Under the pieces are notes generated by a model. That model ran no database searches. It saw only the letters and a list, made by a program, of their open reading frames with translations, and was not told the DNA's origin. A stretch of 64,000 nt of DNA from Rhynchospora pubera (taxonomy: Eukaryota > Streptophyta > Magnoliopsida > Poales > Cyperaceae): contig CM051460.1 of assembly GCA_028095005.1 (NCBI GenBank), forward strand, positions 65,821,676 to 65,885,675, written 5' to 3'. The position numbers and the translations under genes were made by a program. This document shows, piece after piece, positions 13,629 to 25,487 of this stretch. How positions within the stretch are numbered: the stretch's first letter is position 1; each line of letters begins with the position of its first letter.

Positions 13629-15261
13629 AGTTTGAATTTCTTTGAACATACTGCCTAATATCAAGATTTGCGCAATGTGTTTTACAATGCACTCCAGCAA
13701 CTCTATGGACTCATACCGTGTGCTCTTAATGGGTGGTTCCCATCCTCTTTCAAACTTATGATTGTCTGTGTGTGGGTTTCAGTTCCTAGTGCCCGGCTCA
13801 CTTACAGCCGAGGTGGCGAGAATGCTTAGTGTAGAAGGCTCAGTCAGTCAGGTGCCAATGTGAATGGCAAAATATTTTTCATTCCCCTCATACTCGTAGG
13901 AAGTTCTTTTTTTTTATTATTATTTTTGGTCTGCTGTTTTGAGCAAGTTTATTAGGTGTTTTTTTTACCGCCCTATACTTGTAAAATGCAACTGGTAAAA
14001 CAGTTTCTAGCTGTAAATTAAATATTATTTGAGTACCCCGAAGTTCGTAATTATGTTCTTGGAATTTTTTTTCCCTTCAACTTTACAACATTGTGGAGTT
14101 TAAAGATTGGTATTCTCGGAAATCAAAGTGACAAATCGGAGTTAGTATTATCAATATTAAAAGAATTTAGGAGAGGCCACCTAAAATAGTACTGTCTTGA
14201 CTCTTGTATTTATTCCTGAAGCTTAACAATGCACATAAAAAGAAAAATATTGTTATGGTTGGATAAAACCCGCTATTCCAGGTGAAAAAACCCACAAACA
14301 TACCCGCTTCTCTTTTAGTATTATTATAAAAAAAAGGTTCAAACTAGGGATACAAAAATCTGGGCTAGTTGTTGAAATAGCTACTTCAATGCACGCACGC
14401 ATGAGGTTTTAAACGCACCTGTCAGCCTTATACGGAAGTCAAATTAAATATCAACTTAAAAAGACGACTTCCGATTATCTCAATAAGTACGTATTGCTCG
14501 CTTTCAATAATAAAAAAGGAAAAAAAATAATCATCTCAAGAATTAATCTGGGGCGTTGATAACGAGAACCAGATAGAACTGCACCAAGAGCTTCTTATTT
14601 TGGCTCTAATTATTACAATTTCAAGCTTCCACGAAACTTCCTAACTTGTGATAGACGTTGACTAAGACTAATAACCCTGATTTTGGATAGATTTTTTTTC
14701 TTATTTTATAGGGAAAATAGCCAAACTTCACATCATTAATTAAATGACGCGTCCTTGTTTTCCTTTCCGTAACATATGTACGGCTTCGTTGGTCAAATAT
14801 CAATGTTTGTATAAATCACGGTTACAGTATAATTAATGAATAATGACACGGCAACACCACCATCAAGGACGTTGAATTAATTGCAGACGCAGAAGATACA
14901 AAATTAATCTATGTTTTATATTTCATATTTACAATAATGCAATCAATTATTTTGACTAATGCAGTCGAGATCTGCCTTTGACCTTGCATTGCAACTTGTA
15001 AATATAACTCATGATAACGATAAGATAGTGGCATAAAACTCTTTTGGCAGCTCAAGTGACAAACACATTATGATGATCGTTAAAGAATCATGAGTTTTCT
15101 TTGTTTTTTTTTTTCCAGATGAAGTTTAGAATCATGCATTCTATTAAATATCTACAACAAAAAAAAAACTTTTTATCGGATTTTCAACATGTGACGTCCG
15201 TTTAAATATAACTAATACAAATATGTTCATAAATTTAAATTCTAACTAACGAGTCACGATT
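13629..15261. other. 3' flank of copy A and intergenic spacer
   Basis: The first ~450 bases are probably 3' untranslated sequence of the F-box gene. The remainder is AT-rich with no recognised gene. The minus-strand ORF at 14621-14803 has no domain features and is probably chance. Confidence 0.5.
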
Positions 15262-15531
15262 TTTATAACTATTTTTTCGAATTTTTTAAAACATGACATT
15301 TTTGGAATATTGTACTATTTACAATTTTCCAAAAATGGCATGTCTTAAAAATTTCGAAAAAAATAGTAATAAAATCTCAAAAATTGTAAAATTTGGTTTT
15401 CTATGAGATTTCAATATGTAGATTAGATTGGTTAAATTAGATTTGTCAATTTACAAAAACACCCCCGAAAAAGTTCGTGGTGCACGAAATGCCCTATGCA
15501 CTATAGTGCATATTAAACTTTCTCAATTTGA
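15262..15531. mobile_element. Truncated copy of foldback MITE
   Basis: It is nearly identical to the right ~270 bases of the complete copy that follows immediately (15530-15946), ending in the same GTGCATATTAAACTTTCTC. Its left arm is missing. It shares only a few bases of spacer with the next copy. Confidence 0.75.
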
Positions 15532-15946
15532 GAAAGTTTAATATGCACCATAGTGCATAGGGCATTCTGTGCACCACGAACTTTTTCGAAAATATTTTTG
15601 TAAATTAAAAATTCTAATTTAACCAATCTAATCTACATATTGAAATCTCATACCAAACCAAAATTTACAATTTTTTAGATTTTATAACTATTTTTTTCGA
15701 ATTTTTTAAAACATGCCATTTTTGGAATATTGTACTATTTACAATTTTCCAAAAATGGCATGTCTTAAAAATTTCGAAAAAATAGTAATAAAATCTCAAA
15801 AATTGTAAAATTTGGTTTTCTATGAGATTTCAATATGTAGATTAGATTGGTTAAATTAGATTTGTCAATTTACAAAAACACCCCCGAAAAAAGTTCGTGG
15901 TGCACGAAATGCCCTATGCACTATAGTGCATATTAAACTTTCTCTA
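15530..15946. mobile_element. Foldback MITE, complete copy (~415 bp)
   Basis: The two arms, each ~190 bases, are inverted copies of each other. They begin GAGAAAGTTTAATATGCAC and end GTGCATATTAAACTTTCTC, so nearly the whole element can fold into one hairpin. Each tip also contains a small palindrome around GCACTATAGTGC. A second complete copy, in reverse orientation, is at 27179-27591. No target duplication could be settled. The minus-strand ORF at 15865-16053 overlaps it and is not a gene. Confidence 0.8.
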
Positions 15947-16256
15947 ATTTTTTCAATATAACCAGGACAAAACTTGAAAAATTGTCTGATATGTGAACAA
16001 TACGTACGCCGTATAAAAGATTGCAGAATTAATAAATTTTCGTAAGGAGACACATGAAAAGATACATAAATAGTAACTCACCAAATCATAATGTTTTTTT
16101 TTTACAACAATCACAATGTATTTTGCACGCATTTCGCAGAAGACGCGGCGCGAGCGGTAACCACACCGGAGGCGTATAAACCCAGATTCTACTTCCCGAT
16201 ATAAAATTAAAAAAAATAAAAAAAATAATTAAAAATAAGCGTAAGTGGTAAGCAGT

Positions 16257-16626
16257 TGAATCGTACCAGTCCGCACTTCCCTTTCTGTACTTCCTCCCCC
16301 ACATCTTCCTTCCCCAATTACTTCCTTTCCTCTCTTTCCCATCTTACCCTTCTGTTCGTTTCCGTCCGTACCGTACCTCCCCCTTCTAAAATCCCATCCC
16401 TACCCTCCGAGTCTACTTCCAGTCAGCTTATCATCAGGGGCATTCTCGTCATCCGAAACAGACAAACCGCCGTCTCTCTCGTCTAGGAATAAACCTCCTC
16501 AGGGCCCTTTTCGTCATTTCCATTTCGCCTCCTTTCTTCTTCTTCTACCTCCTCTCCCACTCTCTCCCTTGTCATTATTTCTCTCTCTCGTTTCATTTCA
16601 TTTCTTTCTCTGAGTATTTTATTTTC
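16257..16626 (+). promoter_or_regulatory. 5' leader/promoter-proximal region of second F-box gene
   Basis: Pyrimidine-rich leader homologous in order to 10570-10940. A TATAAAA at 16012-16018 is a possible promoter element further upstream, just past the foldback MITE, so the MITE sits at the edge of the promoter region. Confidence 0.5.
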
Positions 16627-19265
16627 ATGGAAATGGAAACGAGAATGAAGAAGCGGATCCGGGTCGAAGCCAACACCGAGCCATCCGAGAGCCCGTTTGA
16701 AGCTCTCTCAGAGGAAATACTCTTCCTGATATTGGATCTTCTCGACTCCAACCCGTTAGACAAGAAATCCTTCTCTCTCGTCTCTCGATCGTTCTTCGCC
16801 GTGGAGGCGCGCCACCGCCGCTCGCTAACTCCTCTTCGACCAGAGCTACTTCCCTTCGTTCTATCTCGGTACAATTCCATTTCGCACCTCAACCTAACCC
16901 TCTGTCCCTACCTCAGCGACGCCTCTCTTAGCTCGATTGCTTCGCTTCTCGGGCCGAGCTTGCGGTCGATCAATCTTTCTGGGTCGAGGTCTTATTCGCA
17001 CAGAGGGATCGAGTCTTTGGCCAACAAATGTTTCAATTTGGAGGAGATTGACGTGTCAAACGGGGTCGAATTGACCGATGAGGCGGCTGGGGCGATCGGG
17101 AGAATGAGCAAGGTGGAGCGCGTCAGGATGGGGAGATGCAAGAAGGTGACCGATTTGGGGATCGGTTGCATTGCTGTCTGTTGCCCCAATTTGAAGTTGC
17201 TTTGTTTGAAGGGATGTGTTGGTGTAACTGATTTGGGAGTTGCGTTGATTGCTGTTAAGTGCAGGAAGCTCAGATCGTTGGATGTTTCCTTCACCATGGT
17301 ACATGCATCGTTTGATTTCTCATTATTTCCTCTAGTTCTTTTTGAAGAAATTAACTCTTGTTGTTGCCTTAAGTTATTGTCTTCTTATACTTATTCTTTT
17401 ACATAATTGTAGATAACAAAGAAATGCCTCCCTGCTATTGCACAATTACCTAATCTCGAAGATCTTTGCATGACTGGATGTCTCGGAATTAATGATAAAG
17501 CACTTGTTACCCTTAAACAGGGGTTCAAATCACTGCAGGTACCTAACCTAAGTACACATTTATTTTCAAAGGAGAAAGATTAGAAATTTATTTGTCGATG
17601 CTGACATAATTTTGTTTGTATGATTTTATCAGGCACTTGATATGTCTAACTGCCAAAATATCAGTCAGGCCAGCGTATCTAGTATTCTCCAAAAAAACCC
17701 AAGTTTACACCATCTAAACTTGTCATATTGCTCCCCTGTAAGTATCCTTATAACATCTCAACCCCACTTACTTATATAACATATCCATGTTTAGGTGAAA
17801 TTGTAACCTTTCGTCATCATAAATGCAGGTTAAGTCAATGTTATCTGGCCTCCACGGTGTATTTAAGCTTAATTCCATCAAGCTAGATGGGTGCCATGTC
17901 AGCACCGATGGACTAAAATCCCTTGCGAATTCATGCATTTCGTTGAAGGAGCTCAGCCTGAGCAAGTGCTCAGGTGTAACTGATGAAGGCATTTCAGTAA
18001 TTGTAGCAAAGCACAAGGACTTGGTGAAATTAGATGCGACATGTTGTAGATACATAACAGACCTATCTTTAGCTGCCATAACTAGTTCTTGTGCTTCTCT
18101 AGTTTCTCTGAGTATGGAGTCTTGTACGAAGGTGACATGGGAGGGTTTTCGGCTTATTGGTCGGCACTGCCCGAAATTGGAAGAACTCAACCTAACCGAC
18201 ACTGATTTAGATGATGAAGGTATCTTATGGAGTTAGTTAGGTTAATATTTTATTTCTAGTTATAACTATAAGTTTTGTGTATAACATGTGCATTAATTGT
18301 AGGATTAACATCCCTATCCCAGTGCCAGAATCTGACAAGTTTAAAAATAGGCATATGCCTCAAAATCACCGATGAAGGCCTAATTCAAATAGGAAGATCA
18401 TGTCCCCATCTCCAAGAGCTTGATCTGTATCGTTCCATCGGCATAACTGACAAGGGTGTGTCAGAAATAGCACGTGGCTGCTCCAACCTAGAGACAATAT
18501 GCATGTCTTATTGCACGAGCATCTCTGATGAGTCTCTCAAGTGTTTATCAAATTGTGCAAGATTGAATACCCTCGAGATCCGTGGCTGCTCCTTGGTATC
18601 ATCAGTCGGGATCTCAGCTATCGCAGCCAGGTGCTGCAATCTCAGCAAGCTTGACATAAAGAAGTGTTATGAGATTAATGATGCTGCCATGCTCTCTTTC
18701 GCTCGGTTCTCCCATAACCTTCGTCAGGTAGATTCCTTACCTCATCATGTATACAATCCGTTTTTTAGTTTTAGAATCTTTTATATTTCGCTGTATAGTT
18801 TGCCCCAATTGTGAAAATAATGAGTATATGGAATTTATGGTTGCAGATTAATCTGTCATACTGCTCAGTGACAGATGTTGGTGTGTCAGCGCTTGCGAGC
18901 ATCAGCTGTTTGCAAGTCGTGACAATGTTACATCTCTCTGGAATGTCTGCGGATGGTCTGGCTGCGGCACTTTTGATGTGTGGCAGCCTGATGAAGGTCA
19001 AACTGCATGTGTCATTCAAACCGTTCATATCTCCGGTTCTGATAAATCGTGTGGAATCACGCGGTTGCATGTTTCAGTGGTTAAACAAGCCTTTCCAGGT
19101 ATGCATAACTAATGTGTTGTACTGTTGTTCTGATTTTGTGCCTTCATTACTCTGTTGTTATGCGAAGATTACAACTAAAATGATTTAAATTTGCTGAAAT
19201 GGCAGGTGCAGCTAGAGTCGAGCGAAGTGTGGAAGCAACAGTCGCATGACATTTTTGTTGAGTAG
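16627..19265 (+). CDS. F-box/LRR-repeat protein, FBL3 (RAE1/RAH1) type, copy B
   Basis: Seven exons join in frame to 676 residues: 16627-17298, 17413-17538, 17633-17737, 17829-18219, 18303-18727, 18847-19098, 19206-19265; all introns are GT-AG. The F-box is at ~23-71, followed by the same series of cysteine-rich LRRs as copy A. Exons 2, 3 and 5 have exactly the same lengths as in copy A, and exon 4 is one codon shorter, so this is a tandem duplicate. The last intron (19099-19205) splits the codons after KPFQ; copy A lacks it. The role is as for copy A: substrate receptor of an SCF E3 ligase, probably nuclear or cytosolic. No frameshift or stop is seen, so both copies look functional. Codons 3 and 7 are also ATG; the first was used because it is in frame in the conserved basic N-terminus. 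Confidence 0.93.
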
Positions 19266-20104
19266 GGTGTAAACCCTAGGAGCTGTACATTAGCACCTAC
19301 TAAATCAAGCACAATTTCAAAGATCTTTTTTTTTTTTTTTCCTTTGTAAAGTTGCAATTCAAGTTTTGGATTATAAATTTTTGTCTTCCGGTACCTGATA
19401 ATGTACATGCTGAATCAGAAGGCATTTTTTTCCCCTTTTGACTGTTTGTTATAACTTGTTAGCCCCTTTCTGGATATAAGTGTACAGAGAAATTGTTATA
19501 TTCTATTTGATTTGAGTTGTCATTTATCACAGAATATAATGATCCCTAATCATTTGCACTTCATCATGATAGATCTGTTAATTAACTAAAATTTCTGAGA
19601 TTAGAAGGTTGTAAATGCAAAAGTCCCGTTAGAAATTCAAACATGTAATGTTTGGGAAGTTAATTAATTCTTAGTGGAATTAATTAATTATTAGTTTCAA
19701 GTAAGGACTAGGTTCAGCTAATGAAGTACCAACTGGTGGTACTTGTACCTAACTGGTGGTTTTATTATAAAGAGGTAGGGACAGGCATCCCACTAAAACT
19801 AAAGCGTGTTATCCTTAAAAAAAAAGATATAGATTGAACAAAAATCCAGATGAACCTGCCTTAGTTAAGTGATATGCTATTGTTCAATTACTAGTTTGAT
19901 TATGATAATAGAAGGACAAAGAAAAAAGAATGTTTATGGAATTTATTCTAGGACAGTTGCAACCGGGGAAGGAGTTCTTATGTTGCAGAAAAGAATAAAG
20001 ACAGGTGCCTTGAGAGACTATAAAGTAAAAGCCTCTGTACTTTATTATGTCTGTGGTACTTTATCGAGAAGTAATATCCTCCGTCTATTAAGTGCTATTA
20101 AGTG
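19266..20104. other. 3' flank of copy B and intergenic spacer
   Basis: It begins with a probable 3' untranslated region containing a T-rich run (~19326-19340), then AT-rich spacer with no gene recognised. A short repeated 'ctggtggt' motif near 19731-19758 is the only local structure. Confidence 0.45.
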
Positions 20105-20328
20105 TGTGTTTGGATGAGCAAGGAATAGAGAATAGAAATAAGAAATTTCGATTTGCGTGCTTATTTTTATTTTTGTACAACCCAAACAATATAAAATAAT
20201 GAATTTGAGCCCTTATTTCCATACTAACAAAATCATGATATAAGAATAAAGAATATGGATAAGCACGCAAACCGAAATTCTTTATTCCTATTCTCTATTC
20301 ACGGCCTATTCCGTTGCATCCAAACACA
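20105..20328. mobile_element. MITE with long inverted repeats
   Basis: The left end TGTGTTTGGATG...GGAATAGAGAATAG and the reverse complement of the right end match over ~45 bases with small gaps. The internal 'AAATTTCG(A/G)TTTGCGTGCTTAT' block is also mirrored at the other end. No clear target duplication was found. It has no coding capacity. Confidence 0.65.
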
Positions 20329-22155
20329 TAGTGTTCTTATTTGTGTTTTTAGGTTACACATGTGACTGACATATCCTATCATTATCACAATTTAAATTTT
20401 GAACGATCGATTCCAACATTTCAATTTGTTCTCTGTATTGAAAACTAGTAAGAAATTAAATTTTATATATTTTTTTTAGAAATTTTGACATTTTAGAAAA
20501 TACATGCTACAAATATTATATACCGATAACAACGATTTTGAAAAATACCGAAAAATAGTAAAAAAAATGTCAACAAAATATAAATTTGGTTTCTTATAAA
20601 TTTTCAATATGAAGAACAAATTAAATTATTCGGATCGATCATTTAAAATTTGAAATGTGAGAATAATCGTATTGAATAGATCATATCCGTCCAATATACG
20701 TGAGATTCTAGCATTTCTCTAAGTTCTTTATATAATTTGTAGTTGACACAGGTATAATTGTTACTTAGCAGCATCAAGCTTTCTATATTTCATACAACAT
20801 CCACTTTTGTATTTGATGAGACGGACATAATTGTTACTTACAACGTGATTTAGTTCAGAAGCCGAGAAATCATTATATTTAGAAACATAAAAGATAGGAA
20901 GTACAGAACCGTATAGGTATGACTAGGGAAGTGTGCTTCAGGGGAAGGTCGTTAACAGGAAAATCTAATCTAGTGCAAGGTGGTCCCAATATACCTACAA
21001 ATTAGCGAAATCAAAATAAATCACATAAGAAAAATAATAAAAAAATTAAAATATACATAATGAAACTCCCGTACGTATAAAGGACTAATTTTTAAAGTTA
21101 GTGGTACCCACTAACCCACCACAACTTGAATCATGGATCTTTATGAGGTGGTCTCGGTGTTCCCCATTGAAGGCAGCGGATCATCTAATAATGTTAGAAA
21201 AATAAATGGGGTCAATTTTTAATGTAGTAAACAATTTAACGAGCTCAGATTTAACCAAAATTTTCCAACAGCAACTTAAAAACCGTGAATTGCAAATATA
21301 TGAAAAAAATTACGTTGTCATACTTTTCTTTTTCCTGATTAATTATGTTGTCCGGCTCAGGTATTTATACATTTGTATCTTCGTTGATATAGAATATTTA
21401 TGATATATACTTTTTTAAAATTAAAGGTCATTTATTTATAGAGACATAGTCCACTATGTGAAATAGAGTCTATTTCTCTTTCGCGTCCAGTGGAAATTGA
21501 ATCTATTTTCTCTAGAATAACGACGAGCCACTGACCATTTGTGCTAGACTATCACATAGTCACGTTCATATTTATAACATATCTAACATACACAAAAATT
21601 ATTATAGTGGAGAGACAATCTTGTACAAAATTTAAGATGTGTAGATCCAACTAAACTCACACCTAACACAATTTGTTAAAATAAATTTTATTTGCGTGTA
21701 ACATGTAAGTTTGAAACTAATAAGATGATTAACAGATATTAAAAATAAATATTTTGAATCCTTTCATTAAATCAGTAGGCATCCATAAAAAAAAAACATA
21801 GAGTAAAAGAGACTTCATCTTGCAATTTATGAATAATTCTTTTTTTTTTAACTAATCTTTGCAAAAATAAGAGGTCGTAAAAGCATAAAGAAAGGATTTT
21901 CTGGGGAGAAGCAAATGGTATTGTGGCTTCTAGTGGAAAGACACCTGGGGAGAAAATACCTACCAACTTGCTAAGAAAATAATAATAATAATAAAAGTCT
22001 CAAGAGGAAAGAATGAAAATGAAAGGTTTGGTGGAAACTTAAGAGAACGTGCAGGATCGCTGTTGCTTTGCACCTAGTGGAAGAAAGTATTTTCAAGTAC
22101 ACAAGGACAACTTGGTTGCCCCCCCCCCCCCTACCGTATATATTTTATTTCAAAA
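20329..22155. other. Intergenic, no gene recognised
   Basis: AT-rich sequence without a supported gene. The ORFs at 21206-21403 and 21772-21966 are short, hydrophobic or low-complexity, and without domain signatures. A run of C lies at about 22120-22131. Confidence 0.45.
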
Positions 22156-22165
22156 CCTTGAATAC

Positions 22166-22346
22166 GGAATGGGATGTAGTCCCGCGCGGAACCGTCCAGC
22201 GCATAAATTACAGCCGTATGATTTCATCTCAAAGGCAAATGGAGCCCCGTGCATGTAACCAGATTGATAGGCCCGAACCGTCTAGATCAGATCAGACGGT
22301 TCGAAAACTGCGCTGGACGGTCCCGCGCGGGAGCGGATACGGATCC
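22166..22346. mobile_element. Mutator-type MITE with 10-bp target duplication
   Basis: This 181-bp element is bounded by an exact direct repeat CCTTGAATAC (22156-22165 and 22347-22356). Its ends are inverted repeats sharing CCCGCGCGG...ACCGTCCAGCGCA. A second palindrome ACCGTC...GACGGT lies inside the right half. A 9-10 bp target duplication is typical of the Mutator superfamily. The high GC of its arms stands out against the AT-rich surroundings. ORFs called across it are chance. Confidence 0.75.
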
Positions 22347-22356
22347 CCTTGAATAC

Positions 22357-23290
22357 TCGGGAGATTTACTCATTTCTGGCCGTGCAAAAAAAGTACAGGA
22401 ACTCTCTAGTTAAGTGTGATTTCAATGTAAAAACAGTTTCTATTAGGAAAATAAATTCTAAATTTTATCTCTTTCAAAAATCTAGACAAATGTATATTAT
22501 GCAGGTTTGAATGGTTTTTCTTGATGCATGGAAGCTTATTAAAAGGAAAAAATAAAAGGTCTAAAATTTCCGTTAAATATATATACTTTTGACCTATATT
22601 TATTCAAATCCAACTATTCTCATAAATTATTGTAGGTAATTTAATCGAGTGAATTTTTTTTTTCCCTCAACTTATATGGGATGATGTGGGCTCGAAGAGA
22701 ATTAGACAGTAACTTAAAGGAAACACCTGCCGATGTCATGACAGTTAAATCGCAACAAAGTGCATGTGTATGTATTATGTAACATTAATAAAGTATATAT
22801 ACATGTTGATGTAATATTAATCTAGAGGAGTGTTTTTGTGCCCATAATTTTAATGCCCAAATGTTCCAAAACTTATTTTAAAAAATTGTTTTTTCAAAAT
22901 ATAAAATCCAAAATTCGAATCTAAACCACTGATCTTATTCAATATAATGAACGATGCATTTTCATATAAGCGTTATAAATTTTAAAGTTTATTTGATACT
23001 TGATCAAGAAATTGAAGATTGAACAAATTTAGTTAAATATGATAGATTAATTCTAATATGTTCATACTTTAGCCTTTTGATCAAGTATCAAATAAATTTC
23101 AAAATTTATAAAACTTATATGAAAATGCATCGCTCGTTATATCGAATAAGATCAACAGTTTGGAATCTAAATTTGAATTTTATATTTTAAAAATAATAAG
23201 TTTTGGGACATTTGGGGCACTAGATTAATGTTGCATTACACATCGATTTAGTGCTCATATCATATGATCTCTCATCATCAGTGGCGGACC
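22357..23290. other. Intergenic with an internal inverted repeat
   Basis: No gene is seen. About 22860-23000 and 23055-23215 are inverted copies of each other (shared 'aaacttat', 'gatcttattc...cga', 'tgcattttcatataag' and 'atttgatacttgatca' blocks), so this is probably a degenerate foldback element of ~360 bases. Confidence 0.5.
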
Positions 23291-25487
23291 CTATGGCTGT
23301 GTTTGGTAGAGGAGTAAAAGAGGATTAAAGTTAAGAAGGATTAAGTAGTTAAGCTTCTTTACTCCACACGTTGTAAGTCATGTTTGGTATGAAAAGTAGA
23401 AGATTAAGTGAGGAGCAAGTGAGGATATAAAAATATTACATAATTGTTGATTATAAATTGGCCAAATTGACCTCATTTTCTTTTTCTTTTGTCAAAGAAT
23501 TGTTAGAGTTATGTCCTAGAAGTCAATAATTTAATGATTTAATTATTAGTTTATGTCTTGGATGATATTTTATCATCTGTTCCTAGGTTTATTATTGACA
23601 GATCATTCAGGTTGAGGATCTGAATTGTGGATCTCTGTGGATCATTCTTTAGAATGACAATAATAAATCTAAATGGTCTATAATCTTGATAATTAACAAG
23701 GAACATTAATTATCATATAAGATTAGTATGTAAGTTAAGTGATGATTAAGTTCTACAAATCATAGGTAAAGAGTTACCAACTTAATTGCATATGTATATG
23801 TTATGGAACATAGTACAGGACTTGACCCAACGAAATAAACATATGGATTGTGTTATGTGTCATTGTTTATTTCGTTATGATTTTGGTTCTAAGTTTGAGA
23901 TGTTTATCTTTTCCACATGAGGATAGGTTCAATAAATATTGTCTACCGCTGATTCCCGATAAGGGCTGCTATACGGACTTTATTTATGTTCTCTTGAATT
24001 GTGCGGGGAAAAGCTAATCATCAAGAAAACCGTATGTCCCTCATTAATTTACTTAGTGAGTGACAATATCTGTTTGGGCCCCTTGATGGAGTTGGATCGT
24101 ATGCGCGCAACTAAGCGATCAACTCTAGATCAAGAAACATATAATCTGCAAGAATGACACATTCCTATCTTGGATTATACAGCGATATCGTGAGACATAA
24201 GAATCAAAATAGATAAACTAATTATTCTCTTATGTAGGATTGAAATATTGTAGCAGTACACTATTTATGTGAATTGGGAATCATAACGTGTTGCTAGATA
24301 CCGCTTATGATTATTGGAATTAAATAGCGATTTAATTCCATGTCCAACATAGCATAAATCCTCAAAGGGTCACACATAATAAGGTGTTTAACCACACGTG
24401 CATTAATTATTTATTTGCAATAATTAGTTTTGCAAAATATGATAAGTTGATTAATTAATCGTATGCCGTTATGGACCGTTATGATTAATTAAGTCAAATA
24501 GATCATATAGAAATAATTTAATGCATTGACTAATTCCATATTAATTATTAAATAGTTAATAATTAATTATAATCAACACATTTAATTATTTGAGCTAATT
24601 GGGCCTCTAAATTAATTGGTTAATTTAATGTTCAATGGAAGGTGCAAATAAAAGGAATGGTTAATGGGCTAAACCAACAACTAGTTGTAGGCTAAAAGCC
24701 CATTAAAGGGGGCGGCTAAGGAGGGGCATAATTGTCCATAGAAAGGTTGGTAGAGCTCTAGGTCATGAGGGCTATAAATAGAGGTGTTCCTTGGGAGAAA
24801 ACCCTAGCCTCCATACCAACTTTCTCTCTCCACTTTCCTTGGCCGAAAATTCAAAGAAGAGAGGAAAATTTCCGAATTTTTCTATCTTCTTTCTCCCATC
24901 TATTCCACCTCTAGCTCATGTGTTGAGCAAGCTTCCCACCTAAAATTAATTGGAGAATTAACTAGAAGAGGGAAAGCTTAGAAATTAGTCTCATTTCTCC
25001 TAATTACTAGCATAATTAGTTGAGAAGGTGGTTAATTCCTTAGTGGACTCGAGGCACGCGATTAGGAGGTGCTTGGAGGGCACGCCACCGACATCAAAGC
25101 CGTTGGAACGAGCCTCTTGGTTGCGATACCAAGAGAGGTATATTTCCAACCCTTTTCTCTTGCGTTGAATGGCTTTTGTGCACGATCCGTTGTGTGTGAT
25201 GTTTAATTGCTTAATTAAATTGTAATTAGCACTAAAAAATTGAAAATTACACACTTCCTAACAAGAACGAGGGTATGTAGAGAAAAGAAATAAGTGTGAG
25301 ATCCATAATTGAAGACTTACTTCATAGATTAATTTTACTCCACCTATCTAGGAGGAGTAATTTACTCCTCTGATTTTGGTCCTTACTCCACTCTACTCCT
25401 CCTTTTTTAATCCACGTTTGGAAGATTAAAAGTGAATTAAGAGTCTTACTCCTCATTTAATCCTCAACCAAACATAGCCTGTATGAT
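23291..25487. mobile_element. MITE split by a solo copia LTR
   Basis: The left end GGCTGTGTTTGGTAGAGGAG and the reverse complement of the right end GGCTATGTTTGGTTGAGGAT are inverted repeats. Inside them are mirrored GAGGAGTAAA/TTTACTCCTC blocks. The solo LTR at 23501-25263 interrupts it, so the original MITE was only about 430 bases. The 3-bp flanks (TAT/TGT) are not an exact match. Confidence 0.65.
23501..25263 (+). mobile_element. Solo copia LTR
   Basis: It starts TGTTAGAG and ends CCTAACA like the LTR at 4470-6253, with near identity over the first kilobase. The flanks are AGAAT (23496-23500) and AGAAC (25264-25268), a 5-bp target duplication with one change. No internal copia sequence is attached, which points to LTR-LTR recombination. 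A TATAAATA lies at 24773-24780. The minus-strand ORF at 25000-25254 is inside the LTR and is not a gene. Confidence 0.85.
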
